A DNA stretch of 64,000 bases, from NCBI GenBank assembly GCA_951394045.1, contig OX595985.1, positions 4,898,001-4,962,000 of the forward strand, in the 5' to 3' direction. Positions 51,214-63,832 of this stretch are shown here, one piece after another (position 1 is the stretch's first letter; every line of letters starts with the position of its first letter). The translations under genes and the position numbers were made by a program. The notes beneath the pieces were generated by a model that worked only from the letters and a program-made list of their open reading frames with translations, searched no databases and was not told the origin of the DNA. This stretch comes from Nitzschia sp. DOCU1 (taxonomy: Eukaryota; Bacillariophyta; Bacillariophyceae; Bacillariales; Bacillariaceae).

Positions 51214-53122
51214 AGTCTACGCTTTCCGTCGTAAAATTCGATACGTCTAAATTTTTCGCTTTGGTGTTTATTATTTTAGGAGTTATGGAGCCGCAGTGGG
51301 TTTATCCCCGGAGGTAGAATATGTGTGTGCGATCACGAGACATGGAAACAGGTATTTGGTAGGATGATGTCGAATTGTGCATTGAGAGAGAACCATCTCC
51401 GTATAAAAGGGAATCTACAGAGTCGGCGGCCACTTTTTTTGCGAAATTTTCATCTAGTAATGAATGGTTTTTAATGATCTTTATTTTTGGGATTTTGGTG
51501 TTTAAGAAAGTCCGACAATGATGGGACACTCCATAAGCGCATGTATTCGTAAATGTCTCTTTGCGAAGAATTCAGATCGGGATATGCAGATATCGCTCTG
51601 TTTAAGGGATCCACGCGCATGGGTGCGAAGGCGTTATGGTCGAAGTAGTCGAAAAGGGAAGCTCCTACCTTCTGCCTCTTCCTACCTACGGTCGCATACC
51701 TGGTATTATCTTTCTCAGACCGGGATGCAATCTGGATAGCGCAGTCGCTTGCCCCAACATTACGGTCGAAGTAGTCGACAATGGAAGCTCCCAATAACTT
51801 TCGCCAAGACTGGCTCCCGGCAAGGGTCGAAAGACTGAGGACATATTGGCCTCTCGCATATTGGCTCCCAATTATTGGCGCTTTGATCTGCTTTTATGTG
51901 CCTCCAACGGTCCACAAAAGTAAATGTTTTATGTCTTTGAAGGGGTCAACAATGGACGTTCCGACTACCATTCGTCTAAAAGGGGCTCATACAAGAAAAA
52001 GGGCCGATTGCAGAGTGGAGACGATGCTTTAGGTGATAGTAAGGTAGCATTCTGCCCCTCAGCCCTTGTCCTTTATTGCTAAAATTCCATTCATGGCCAT
52101 CAACCCGCCAAAAACGGCTAATTCTCGCCATATTTTCATCTCATGCTAAAACAAACAAACGCAAGATTAACTACTTAAAAAGCTACCATACGTGGCGCCA
52201 GTAGTTGCCTGTCAAGGCTTTACCGTCGCTCAGGGGGTCTGCCATGCTAACCCTAATTGACTTGGATCACCATGATACGACCACCATTACCAGCTCTTTC
52301 ATGAGTATTCCCCGTTTTGTTGCCAAACAACAAGAACATGCTCTATTACCGGCCATTTTTCTAAAGTTGCCGCTTTTGCCAACCTTCCGCCCCCAATGAG
52401 CGTTGTGGCTGAAAATCAGTGTGGTCCTCGTATTGCCCTGGAAATATCTCAAAGCATGGCAACTCTATCTCTTATTACCTGTTGCCCTCGTATCGCCCCA
52501 CACAAGAATAAGACGGCAAAGCACGTTAGCAGTTTCTTTCTTTTACCTTGTTTCACCTTCACTAAATAGCATACCTTATTTGCCTCTGATGCTGCCTTTT
52601 GGTGACTCCTCTCGTTGTAGTTTGTCACCTATGCAGAAGGAACCAGCCCCCCGTGCAACCAACGGACCGGTGCATTTTGTCAATCCCACTCGCTGTCGCT
52701 TGTCATTTGTGCAGAAGGAACCCGTGCAGCAGCAACCATTGAACCGGTGATGCTGTTGTTGATGGCGGCATGCAGCCTTTTGTCAACTCCTCTCATTGTC
52801 GCTTGCTGCTTCTTGTGAAGCGGCAACTGTCAACCGGTGGGCCACACTGTTGTTGATCATTCAGATTGGTCGCCCCAGGGGAATGGCAAGGACAACATCG
52901 TTCTTCTCGCAATCCAAGTGCTCCTTGTCAATGCCGGCAAAAGCCGATTTGGAAGACAACGTTTTTGGTAGCCTCCATTATGTTTCACATAAAGTCATTT
53001 TTGTAGCCTTGTGACCCTGGCATCACGTTTGTTTGTTCTTTATGTGAACGAAGTGATGGGATGTGCTGCCGTGGAGGGCCGGTTGAATATGTGGTAGGCA
53101 TGACTTATACAACGGAAACAGA
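51214..53122. other. LIN-1 5' flank and repeat-rich noncoding DNA
   Basis: The first part should be the LIN-1 5' UTR. A ~38-bp motif GGTCGAAGTAGTCGA occurs at ~51639 and ~51766 (minus-strand ORF 51471-51794 repeats DYFD because of it) and a relative near 55178. 52595-52839 holds three degenerate ~80-bp units each ending in ACCGGTG. No convincing gene. Confidence 0.45.
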
Positions 53123-54198
53123 TGCACCGAATGTTTTTGGTTGCGTCCATTAAGTTTCACATAAAGTCGTCCGTTTGACCACCACGCTCCAGCACCAACC
53201 GGCTTATTGATATCTTGATATTCTCACAGAATAATATCAAATTGTTCCTCCTTGGGCAACAATACTTTCCAACAAGCTTGCAATTGAAGGAAACTGATGC
53301 GCCGAATGTTTTTGGACGCATCCATTAACTTTCACGCTCCAGCACCGACTGGCTTGTTGATATCTTCAAATTCTCACAGAATAATATCAAATTGTTACTC
53401 CTTGGGCGACAATGCTTTCCAACAAGCTTGCAATTGAAGTAGAGTGATGCACCGGATGTTTTTGGACGCATCCATTAACTTTCACGCTCTAGCACCAACT
53501 GGCTTGTTGATATCTTGATATTCTCACAGAATAATATCAAATTGTTACTCCTTGGGCGACAATGCTTTCCAACAAGCTTGCAATTGAAGGAAACTGTCGC
53601 ACCAAATGTTTTTGGACGTGTCCATTAACTTTCACGCTCCAGCACTGACCACCGGCTGGTTGTTATCTTGATATTCTCACAGAATAATATCAAATTATTA
53701 CTCCTTGGGCGACAATACTTTCCAACAAGCTTGCAATTGAAGGAAACTGTTGCACCGAATGTTTTTGGATGTATCCATTAACTTTCACGCTCCAGCACCA
53801 ACCGGCTTATTGATATCTTGATATTCTCACAGAATAATATCAAATTGTTACTCCTTGGGCGACAATGCTTTCCAACAAGCTTGCAATTGAAGTAGAGTGA
53901 TGCACCGAATGTTTTTGGATGTATCCATTAACTTTCACGCTCCAGCACCGACCGGCTTGTTGATATTTTGATATTCTCACAGAATAATATCAAATTGTTA
54001 CTCCTTGGGCGACAATGCTTTCCAACAAGCTTGCAATTGAAGTAGAGTGATGCACCGAATGTTTTTGGACGCATCCATTAACTTTCACGCTCCAGCACCG
54101 ACTGGCATGTTGATATCTTGATATTCTCACAGAATAATATCAAATTGTTGCTCCATGGGCGACAATACTTTCCAACAAGCTTGCAATTGAAGTAGAGT
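53123..54198. repeat. Satellite: about seven tandem 150-bp units
   Basis: The landmark TTGCAATTGA recurs at 53278, 53428, 53578, 53731, 53881, 54031 and 54181: period 150 bp with one 153. Each unit contains CGAATGTTTTTGG, TTTCACGCTCCAGCACC and the short inverted repeat TTGATATT...AATATCAA. Partial, more diverged units extend left to ~52970. No coding potential. Confidence 0.93.
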
Positions 54199-55497
54199 GA
54201 TGGCAAGTTTAGCCATGCATTGGACAGTGGCTCATTCTTGCAATGGTTCAAATTGAAAAAATTGTTGGCTAGAGGTATCAAACCCCCCTTGGCTCGGACT
54301 CGGAGCTTGGTCAATTAAGGGTTTATTGTCGCCGTTGTCTTCTCTCAGATCTGAAATGCACGTTTGTTCTTGATACTCAGAACAATTCCACCGCAAGATA
54401 CAGACGTCTTCGTCGACAATCTCGCTACTAACTGCACTTTCGATCATTCTTCTCCAATTGGAAATCCCCAAACAATAGCGAATTATTGCACGAAGTAACT
54501 GCAACAACATTCGACCGCCGGATGTGAATAATGGTCAGGCGGGTGAAGAAAACGGGGTTTTAGTTGGATTGTTCCATGTAATGGTCGTGTTTCTGACGGA
54601 ATACAACCACTCTCAAAGCATTACTCCGCTCCAACCAAAGCAATTTGACAATGCAATAATGCTGGTATTCATTAACACAAACGCCAGTATCGGTGCAAAA
54701 CGGCTAGACGACGCAAAATCTGCATGGGATCAAGTCACAGCAATTGACTGGTTCAATACTGAGTAGAACCCGACAGTAACACAAAGAATGACTGCATGTA
54801 CCAATTTATTGTTGTTAATGGAGAATGATCAAATCCCATCGTTTCAACGTTTTTATTGTTCCCTCCGTCCCCGCTGCCGCGGGCAGCCGGAACCCCTCGG
54901 TCCGCGCGAACGCACTCCGTTTAGTCGAACCAGTCAAATGAATTGTGAAGATGTCCTTGGAAACTCCACGTGGAATACGTACCTTGTTTTAATTCTTTTA
55001 ATAAACAAGACGTTAAAAAACCGTTTCTTGTTATGAAGAATTTAACGCTACTTATGATTTGGTAAAAGCAGTGGGCTGATAACGCTCCCCCTTCTGCGTC
55101 TGGCTGCCCCGTATTATCTTGGATTGCTTGATTGATACGACCAAGCGAGTGGGCACGTTCGGTCCAATGAGTCGAATCGAAGTAGTCGAATTGGAAGTCA
55201 CCATTAACTTTTGTCCGAATGGCAGAGCCACAACGTATGCACACACATATCAAAGGTATCTAGGTACGTCGTCTTTCAGCCAGGCTAAGCACCCACTGCG
55301 GCGTCGAGGGTGCCCAACCCCAATCATACCAACGGTACATCCCCGCCTACTCCCCCACCCAAAACGTCAGGCTCCCACGCGCATGTGTAACCACACCCAA
55401 TCAAGTTTGCGCCCCTTGTAGAGATAATGATAGTATAGTTTTTCATCCTGACGATTAACAGCGCTTTCGCTTTTTACCCTGTGTTTCCCCTGTAACG
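54199..55497. other. Noncoding DNA leading into Cop-D
   Basis: No gene supported; ORFs at 54232-54510 (minus) and 54524-54766 (plus) are featureless. The part next to 55498 should hold the Cop-D LTR and leader, but with its partner outside the window I could not set LTR ends. Confidence 0.4.
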
Positions 55498-57041
55498 ATG
55501 TCGACTCCCGAACGCTACATTGCTAACTCTGTCGTAACTCCTGCCGTACTCCGTACTAACACGGACAGTAGTGTTGTGGTTGACCGCCGTCTGGCCCCAT
55601 CCAGTTATGATGACGAGGCAAAGTTTGTTTTGCGTGAGTTGAAAATCATTGCTTCCATTGTGTTGGGATCTACATATGACCCCACCAAAAATGTTGTTGC
55701 GTTGGAAGAACTCGATAAATTCCTTGTTGAGATCTTGGGCGCTGCCTGTTTTGCTGATTTGTCCTCCATCACTGGTTCCGAGGCTGTGGCAAAACTTGGT
55801 GACGACTTTCCAACCCTACAACTCCCTACCAGGGCCAACAGGCTCCAGCATGTGGTGGATTTTTCCCGTGTAAACACTTCTATCTCGTTGGATACGGACT
55901 ATTTGAAACATGTCCTTCCGGCATTGGCCACAAAGGATGTTAGTCAACATAAAGTTGCCTTTCCTACCGAGACGAAGAAATTGGAAGTCCCAACATTGCT
56001 ACCATTCAAGAACGACTTGGGCGAGTGGTACAATTGGTACCCCGATGTCGAGAACAAGCTGGGTAAAGCTGATCTACGAGATGCTATTACCGATGCTACT
56101 TTTGCTTCTCGCTACCCTACTGTTGCGAAACGAGTCTTCTTTGCAATGCGTGAAGCCTTGGCAGACGGTAATGCCAAGCACTTGGGTGAGGACTTGTTTG
56201 CCCAGGATGACTTGGACCCGTACAAATTGTGGAGGAGCCTCCACACTGCCTGTGATACGGACTCTAACAAGGCCAATATTACTTTGTTCCTAATTCGCAA
56301 GCTCATGGAAATCAGGTTGGATTTATCGATTATCCTACGACCTTTATCTCTGACTTCAAGAGTACGTTGATAAAGCTCCAAAGAAATGGGGCGTCCTTAG
56401 CACAGGACCATCAGACCCTTCGGTGTCTGTTACTCCAAGCAATCCAATTGGATGAATATGAGGCAATCCGTGAGAAAATAATTGCGGACCCTACCCGTTC
56501 CGTCGACCAACTTTTGAGTGACATCCGAGTCCGTACGGACACCTTGAATATCCAACACGGAGAACATGTGGATGGTAGCACACCGGTGACTACGTCCCGT
56601 CGCACTCCAGTTCGTGGAAAATTCCAAGGCACCAAACCGTATAAAGACCAGAAGGCTGGAGGCGGCTTGTCCCTTTGGAATATTCCAGACCTTCCACCCG
56701 GATGGGACCAGGCTTTTTCTAAAGGTCTTTACTCTCTTTTGATGAAGTGGCGTAACCGTTGTAATGAGGATCGTCGTCTTCCCCAGTCAAAAATAAATGA
56801 TGAGTTCGAGGTTGAACGACACACCTATCGCCCAAATAATAGCCGACCGAATGCCAACAAGTCCCGTCAGTCTCGCCAAACCAAACGTCAACGCACCGGG
56901 TCAGAAGACGATGGCGAGCAAACCACCGAAACTATTAACAGTAAGCAGACCCGCACTACTCCAAGTACAGTCACGGAATTTCGGATTAAAAGTGGCCCCA
57001 TGGCCAACCGATGCGTCACTTCCAAGAAGTCCTCCAACTGA
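55498..57041 (+). pseudogene. gag: Cop-D gag, frameshifted
   Basis: ATG 55498 (MSTPERYIANSVVTPAV). Frame 1 runs to about 56320, with the capsid-like region LKIIASIVLGSTYDP and LGEWYNWYPDVENKL; then the homologous reading moves to another frame, where TTFISDFKSTLIKLQRNGAS and LAQDHQTLRCLLLQAIQLDE continue the same protein to 57041. A single-base indel near 56320 explains this. C-terminal part is basic (QTKRQRTGSEDDGEQ) and lacks a clear zinc knuckle. A TGA at 57039 separates it from the protease in the same frame. A decayed Copia Gag. Confidence 0.75.
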
Positions 57042-57286
57042 AAAGTTGGGGATGGAGCTACGTTGGTGGGCATAACACCCATAAGATCAAGACGCATATC
57101 CCCACCATCGAGCCCATCCGAGTCCATATTAATCTCGGACAGTGCAAATGACCAGTTTTTGGTTAATTCTACCTGGACAATAATGCGTTATACGGGACGT
57201 TGTGTCTCCCTCTTGGGTGCCCTAGCAGGCCGCCATGCGGGGCAAACATTCCCGGTAGTATCAGCTGCCGCAAAGCTAACTACTGA
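57042..57286 (+). pseudogene. Cop-D protease, first part
   Basis: In the frame of the Gag C-terminus after its TGA. LISDSANDQFLV is at the place of a Copia-type DSGAD catalytic motif, so Gly-Ala are replaced by Ala-Asn and activity is doubtful. YTGRCVSLLGALAGRHAGQ and FPVVSAAAKLTT follow. The frame is interrupted exactly at 57286 by the LTR of Cop-C and resumes at 63833. Confidence 0.7.
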
Positions 57287-57472
57287 TGTGTAAAGTTTCC
57301 TGTGACTTACTCGTATCCTAATGATGATAAGCAGACGTAAAGCTAAAGACAACCGTATCCGAGATAAACCAAGATTAGATTGTGCCATTGTCGATGGCTT
57401 ACGTATTTCCTCCTTTCCATGACCGATGACCGTGCGCGTGATGCGCGCATATGCCACATCCACATTCGAACA
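57287..57472 (-). repeat. Cop-C 3' LTR
   Basis: On the minus strand TGTTCGAATGTGG...CTTTACACA. Preceded on that strand by a short purine tract (AAAGGGACTG). Confidence 0.88.
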
Positions 57473-57588
57473 GTCCCTTTGATAGCACAGCTCCCAAAGT
57501 AGTTAGCTATCAACATATTCGAATTGGGTGGTAAGACCTGATTTGTGTATCGACGCGTTGCCAGGAGGTACCGCCACATCGCGGAAAC

Positions 57589-60500
57589 CTACGCCGTCCC
57601 ATCTCCCTTTGTATCTTCCAATGTCCTAGGCTTCCCGAAATACAATATCTCCTGAAGTAACCTTTTCCTGTCATCCGTTGGAATCGTGGTCTTGGTAAAC
57701 AGATCTGCTAGATTGCACTTCCCATCGATCTTCGCAACCCTGATTGCTTCTCTTGCCGCCTCCTCACGAACAAAGTGATATGAAATCGAATGATGCTTCT
57801 TTTGTAACGTTGAATGAGGTAATGACGTATTCTTGACGACACTTTCATTGTCGCAGAAGATGTTGCTGGGCCCATCAATTGGAACTCCAAACATTCGCAG
57901 TTTGTACCTCAACGATTTGTTCATCTCGACCGCAACTCGCATTGCGTTGAACTCACTTCCGAATGTAGCGGCTTCCACCGTGTTCTGCTTCTTGGATAGC
58001 CACATGATTGGGGCATTATTCACAAATATCAAGATTCCAGATTGCGACCGACGATTCACAACGTTGCCAGCGTGATTGGCATCCACATAAATGACGATGC
58101 GAACGGAATTTCCTTTCGGCACCGGCATATTCGGTGGTAGTTCCTCTCCATCTACATCATAAAAATCTTTCCAATCAACGGGAACAAACAAGCTCTCGTC
58201 GAAATCAATCAACAGATCATCGAACACCATTGTCGACCATTCATGTTTCTGCAAGTAAGCAAATATTTTGTAAACGGTCTCGAGATGTCCAACGCGTGGG
58301 GCACAAAGGTGAGTCGCCAACGACGCTACCTCCGCAAGCATATCAATTCTTCCAAGCTCACACGCCCACCGCAGTACTCCTATCAAATGCATAAAACGAG
58401 TCGCCATGTCGTCGTCCAGTAATGGACTCGTGTCCAACTCCGGCCGATAACTCTTTGGAAATGGCCGATCAGAATCCTTCATTGGCAGATCACGGCCTTC
58501 TGACTTCAAGGTCTCACGCAAATTCTTAACCGCGCTCTTCACATAATCGTTGGCCGAGATTGCCCAAACCCAACGACCATCAGGTAGTTGATACTTGCCT
58601 ATGTTTGCCCCGAGATACCTCTCGGGCGGTGCCACTTCATCGTTCTTCAACTGGTACATCCCTGCGATAGCCTTCATTGTTTCCTGCGGTTTGTGCAACA
58701 TGCACATGATATCATCAACATAAACGAGTAGATATTCATAATATTCGCTCCCGTCCGGCTTGATTTGCGGCCTGATGTAAACGTCAGGGTCTGCTTTCGA
58801 GTCTCGCCATCCCAAATCAATTAGACTCGTCCTCAGCATATTCCTCCACGCTGCCCCGGACGACCTTATTAATAAATTCATAAATGGTTAGTGTACAAAG
58901 CAAATTTTGTGTTTCCTTTTCCTCTCTCACCGTAGACCATACAGTGCCTTGACGATCAACATAACTGCCCCCTCGTCGCTGCCGAATTCCGGGCCTGCCA
59001 CTGTCCAAATCTTCTCCCGGCAGTCTGCATTTAAATATGCGTTGCCTACATCGGCCGCGAGTATGTCTAGATTGTTCAATGCTGCCATCAAAAGGGCAAT
59101 TCGCACGCTGTCCCTGGAAACCACCAACGCATAAGTTATCGATGCCGGGGTCTCGGTTGTATGCCCTCCGGCAACAAGCCTGGCTTTTCTTGTGAAGTTA
59201 CCGTCCATTTTAATATCAAATACCATATGGCATTTGATTTCTTGATATCCCACCAATGTTTTGCCTGACCTTGCCTCCTCAACAGTAACGCCATCTTTTC
59301 TTTGAAAAGCTGGGCGCACATTCTTCATTTCCTTCATGATGGCATCGTACCAAAGGGTCGTGCCAGTTTCCTCATCGATCTTGAGTGCTTCCTTAACAGA
59401 ATGTGGTAGCCGAATGCCGAACTTGTGGGTAGTTCGCCAGTATCTGCTCTTGACCTTCTTGATAATAATGTTGCGCTTTCGCAGCACGTCCGAAACCCAC
59501 CACTTGAATGCGGGTTCTTCAGCGATCCCGTTTCCAACGGCATATTCTGCCACCTCTACTGGGTTGCTTTCTTTTAAGTCCTTCATCGCAACCCAAGTCG
59601 TTGCTCCATCCTTCCATTCTACTAAAAGGTCCCACCCGATGGTGGTGATCTTGGGAATTTGATTCCCATTCCTTGAAGTTACAAAACCATTGTCCTTCTT
59701 GATTGCTCGCCGATCCGACCTGTGATCCAAGATTTCCTTTAAATAAAAGAATTGGTGACCCTCGTCATCCACCTGCGAGAATAAGTTTTCTGCAATGACA
59801 TTCGCTGTGTACTCCGCCGTCGTCCCGTCTGGGAACACGACTTCGTATTCCCGAGTATTCATGATAGGGTTAGCATTATACTTTCCAATTGGGAGACCGT
59901 CTGGTCCCTTTGCCCTTTTCTTAACGGTCCCTCGCACATATTCATCCCCCTGAGGTAGTAAAACCTCTGCTCCAATGTAAGTGTCCAAGGAGTCAGCATC
60001 GTGGCCCTCCACATCCATTCCAGGCATATCTTCGCCTTCCACTGCTCCGACAATTTCGTGGTCTTCGTCTTCATCGGCGAATAAATCCTGTTGTCCAAAT
60101 TTACCTTCTTCGTCTCTGTCTATGTATTGCTCGTCATTGAGCGCCTCCTCGAGTTGTCGATCAAACCTCTCTATCCTTCGCCGAGTATCATCGTTCTTGT
60201 AGTCGTCTTCGACCACATGCTGAATCGTCGTGCGAGCCAATACTCTTCCTGATTCGTTCATGACGTAGTCACACAAAGCACCACCAATTCGGTGCACCAC
60301 TCCAACAAACCTACCGAGCTGTGGATTAATGTCGGCATTTGGGTTGTCCCAATACCAAACACGATCCCAGAAAGAAAAATCGAGCCACTCAGAAATATCC
60401 ACCGAGTCACCAGTGACCCGTTCAACGCCAGTCCTCCCGTCCCGTCCTGAAGCAGTGCGAGATAAAATCTCGGCTTCCCATACCATGCCGTAATCCCACA

Positions 60501-63288
60501 CTCTCCTTGGGACGCCCAGAGACGTTGCCCTGTTCTTCCATTTCCTCCTCAGCGTTCCAATGTCTCGTTCACAGCGATTCTGCCAGGGTGAGTAAGGCTC
60601 TGTCTGTCGCAAAAGCATCCGCACCTTGCGTGCAGTCTTAGCAAAGTCGCTGCCCGGAGCGACTTGCTCCAAAGCGCCATCTACTGTCATCATTTCCGGC
60701 ACGCCAACGTCGTCAAGAAACTCTTGCAGTGCTGCGCCGGCTTCACCTTTTGACTCCATTGGAAATACCTTAATCAAACCTTCGCCACTGAAGACCTGTG
60801 CATACTTATTACCTCGAATAGATTTCACCCCAGAGATCATCGTATCTGAGAAGAACTTAGCCCTCAATCGTCGCCTCGAATCCGACAGAATATCTGTGCG
60901 GTATCGCCGCCGAAGAGGATGGACGGCTGTGCGAATACCGACTTGAGTCGTCACCTGTAAGGTGCTCTTTGCTGTTTCCAAGCCGATTCTCCATTTCTGA
61001 GCCAACAACTCCGGTGTTATGACAGAGTGCCGAGTGGTAGCTACTGGAGCAACCGACATGGCTTGAGCAGTCCTCACAACCTGCACCTTTGAAATTAATT
61101 TAGATATCATCGTGGAACCTGTATAAACAGAAGAAATTTGTGAAAATGTAATGTTGCCGGGATCAAGACCCTTTGGCTGAACATTAACCCCGTAAGCCAG
61201 ACGATCCATTTCTGCCTCCTCCTTCGACAGCCCGAAAATGGCGGAAGAAGGATCCCAAAGATCGTCGTTCATCAAAATATGACGACACGTATTTAAGTCC
61301 TCGTCAGAAGGGCAAAAGGATTCGAAGGAACAAGTGGTCCCTTTCATCCGGAAGGGAATGAAATCACCATCCAAAGTAGATACACCAAGTGGGCGATTAG
61401 GATCAGTCGGGTCATCACAGACCGAATGGCCAAATGCACGCCATTGATATGGGTTGATCAACGAGTTTTCCATCGAGGTCCAAAATCCAAGGCCCTGTGG
61501 GAGAACAAGAATAACCGTTTCACCTGTGGAAGGAATCTGAAAAGCAGTTGCCGCCGTTACCATGGGTACTCCTCGGATTGGTTCGTAACCAGGATTAAAG
61601 GGTGAGACGTCAACAATTTCCCCAGTGTATTCCAAGGGTCGGAAATTCTTTCCGAAGCAGTGATTGTCAGATCGGCTGTCAATCTCGTTAGTGCGAAATT
61701 CACCAATAGGAAATACCGTAGTATCAACCTGAGCCTTGCCAGATGTCCTTTTCAATATCTTTACCATGCTCGAATTACGAGAGTTGCCGCCATAGGCGCC
61801 TTGCCCCATTCTTGGAGGCTGGGCATTTGTAGATGGTCGTGCGGTAGGCACGGATGTGGCGACTGAGGCGTTGTCCTGATTCGTAGCTGCCATGACTCCC
61901 CGAGTCACGGCCTGTTCGATTGCCTCAGTCATAGTGGAGACATCGCCTCCAGTAGTATTAGCTGCCGAAATGTTGCGTTGCTCAACAGCCCTAGCACGGT
62001 TTGGATCAGTTTGAATTGCATAGCGAATAGCGGGAGTCAAGCTCCACCACTCCGCCTCCGTCATATAACGGTGCGGGTCGGAAAGGTCCACGCCAGCATA
62101 AGACTGTGGGACCCCTGGGATACGGTTGGAGGACCTGCCTCCTCGACCGCCCCTTCCGTCTCGCCCTCCACCACGGCCACGGCCTCCCCGGTGACTAGAA
62201 CCATCATTGCTTGCCTGTGAAATGTGCCTGTTAGCGCGTTTGTATCCTCCGCCTCGTTCAAACATAGCAGGGTGAGCACGACGCAAAGTATCACTGAGCG
62301 TAGCGGCGCTTTTGTCAAAGTCAGCTCTCAAGTTCCTGTCAAGCATGATATACTCAACCGTAGCCTTAAATTCAGGCGCATTTGTATTGATACCACGAGT
62401 CAATTTCTCAACCTGTTCCTCGCCCGTAACAGGGCGTCCATACTTCCTCATAGTCTCGAATGCGGACTTGAGCTCCGAAACGTATGACTCAAAACTCTTA
62501 CTCTGTTCATTGCGCCAGTGCAAATGCTCGATTTGATAGCGAGCCTGTTCCAAACGACGCTGTTTCATATCTGGCCCATCGTAATGGGACCTGAGGTCTT
62601 GCATCGTCATCCTACCGTCCTTGTGCTTTTCGTTACCTTTCACCCAATGATAGGCGTCCGTACTAATCACGCACTGCATAATCTTGCGGAATACCACCTC
62701 CGCGTCTTTCTTGAATACTCTACCCTCGAGTGTAGCGCTCCAAAACGGCAAGGTATCATCCCTGTCTGGGTCGTTATCATCGCGGACAACGTACGACAAC
62801 GGAACGTTGCTGGCACCCTTCATGCTCTCCAAGTGGTTGATAAAATCTTTCTCCCAGTCAATCCATTTCTCGGGCTTGAGCTTTCCGGGCATTTTAATTT
62901 CATCCGCTTCGTTCCCTGCTTCCTTCTCCTGGATTCCTAAGTTGTATTGGTTCTTAGCATCGGAATACGCATCCAGATCAAAGTCATCCGGGAGCAAGGC
63001 TGCGCCACGCGAGTTCAAATCACGGACCCAAAATGCGAGGATTTGCAACTTCTTGATCCCAATCGCATTAAGCTTCGGCTTCATGTTTCCTCCCATGTCA
63101 CTCCACTCCTTGTCGGTAAAACCAATCATGTCCTCCAAGTCGTTGATGCCCTGCAAATGGACCTGAAAGGCTTGCAAGCGGCTCAAACCAAGCACATCAT
63201 GCAAAATGAATGGGACATCGTCCACGTTCGCCCCGCCGTTGGCGTTGAAGTAGGCGTTCGCCTGAGCAACTGTCGCATCGTTAACCAT
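57589..63288 (-). CDS. Cop-C Gag-Pol polyprotein, two exons
   Basis: Coding complement(join(57589..58864, 58931..63288)), 1877 residues, ATG at 63288 (MVNDATVAQANAYF). Gag: helical region to ~360, then RG-rich (HRGGRGRGGGRDGRGG). Protease candidate EIDSRSDNHCFG. Integrase: D (FFSDTMISG), D (MTVDGALEQ), E (NRCERDIGTL). Acidic linker, then RT: AADVGNAYLNADC, VKALYGLR | SSGAAWR across the intron, YVDDIMCM catalytic box. RNase H: YVDANHAGN, AATFGSEFNAM, FCDNESVV, ending NLADLFTK. Without splicing, the frame meets TGA right after YGLR (58929-58927) and lacks the catalytic YVDD and RNase H. Related Cop-A/B have no intron here (ALYGLSSAGFSWR). Gag and pol are fused in one frame, unlike Cop-A. Confidence 0.9.
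58865..58930 (-). other. 66-bp spliceosomal-type intron inside the RT domain
   Basis: Minus strand: donor CTACG|GTGAGAG, acceptor TTAATAAG|GTCGTCC, branch-like CACTAACC with the A 23 nt from the acceptor (about 58888). Phase 2. Removal restores GLRSSGAAWR, the conserved Copia RT block. The intron holds an in-frame TGA as its first full codon. Length is a multiple of three. Confidence 0.85.
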
Positions 63289-63632
63289 GTTTCCTTAATT
63301 TGTGCGCAAACAGTAATATGTTAGTCAATAAAACGGTGGGCCGGAGCCCGATCCGCACGTTTCCTAGTCGCCTTTTGTCCTGAGTTTGGGTCAAAGACCC
63401 TTTCCTGTTGTTCCTTTCGTTGTACCTCGAGCCTGCCCACGGAGAGTTGCATTTAAAAGTGGCACCAGGGCCGCAACTTCGAAGCAGTTTTACACCTCAA
63501 TTGTGGGTGTCTCGGGCGCCGAACGGGGTGATCAGTCCCTGGCGTTGCCTAATTGCCTTGTATCCCTGTTTCCTTGTTCTCCTCGAAAACTCTTTCTTTT
63601 TCCTTACTACCTTCGAAACCCTCCAAAGCGTC
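63289..63632 (-). other. Cop-C leader
   Basis: Untranslated region between primer site and ATG (minus strand). No ORF supported. Confidence 0.5.
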
Positions 63633-63647
63633 CTGGGTCTGATAAAC
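63633..63647 (-). other. Cop-C primer-binding site
   Basis: Minus strand GTTTATCAGACCCAG directly after the LTR; the same 15 nt occur at the same place in Cop-A. Confidence 0.7.
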
Positions 63648-63832
63648 TGTGTAAAGTTTCCTGTGACTTACTCGTATCCTAATGATGATAAGCAGACGTA
63701 AAGCTAAAGACAACCGTATCCGAGATAAACCAAGATTAGATTGTGCCATTGTCGATGGCTTACGTATTTCCTCCTTTCCATGACCGATGACCGTGCGCGT
63801 GATGTGCGCATATGCCACATCCACATTCGAAC
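63648..63832 (-). repeat. Cop-C 5' LTR
   Basis: Same as 57287-57472 with one substitution seen. Confidence 0.88.

Larger units (their letters stand above)
57287..63832 (-). mobile_element. Cop-C: Copia element with an intron in RT, inserted in Cop-D
   Basis: LTRs of ~185 bp with one mismatch by eye (GATGCGCGCA versus GATGTGCGCA). Flanks ACTGA (57282-57286 and 63833-63837) fit a 5-bp target duplication; the final A could belong to LTR or duplication. Gag-Pol on the minus strand. Near-identical LTRs mean a recent insertion. Confidence 0.93.

Noticed and set aside
51471..51794. Minus-strand ORF with repeated DYFD
   Set aside because: The repeat is a 38-bp noncoding DNA motif occurring twice here and once near 55178; no other protein-like feature.
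53123..54198. CRISPR-like array
   Set aside because: Units of 150 bp are repeated as a whole with no unique spacers; the genome is eukaryotic.
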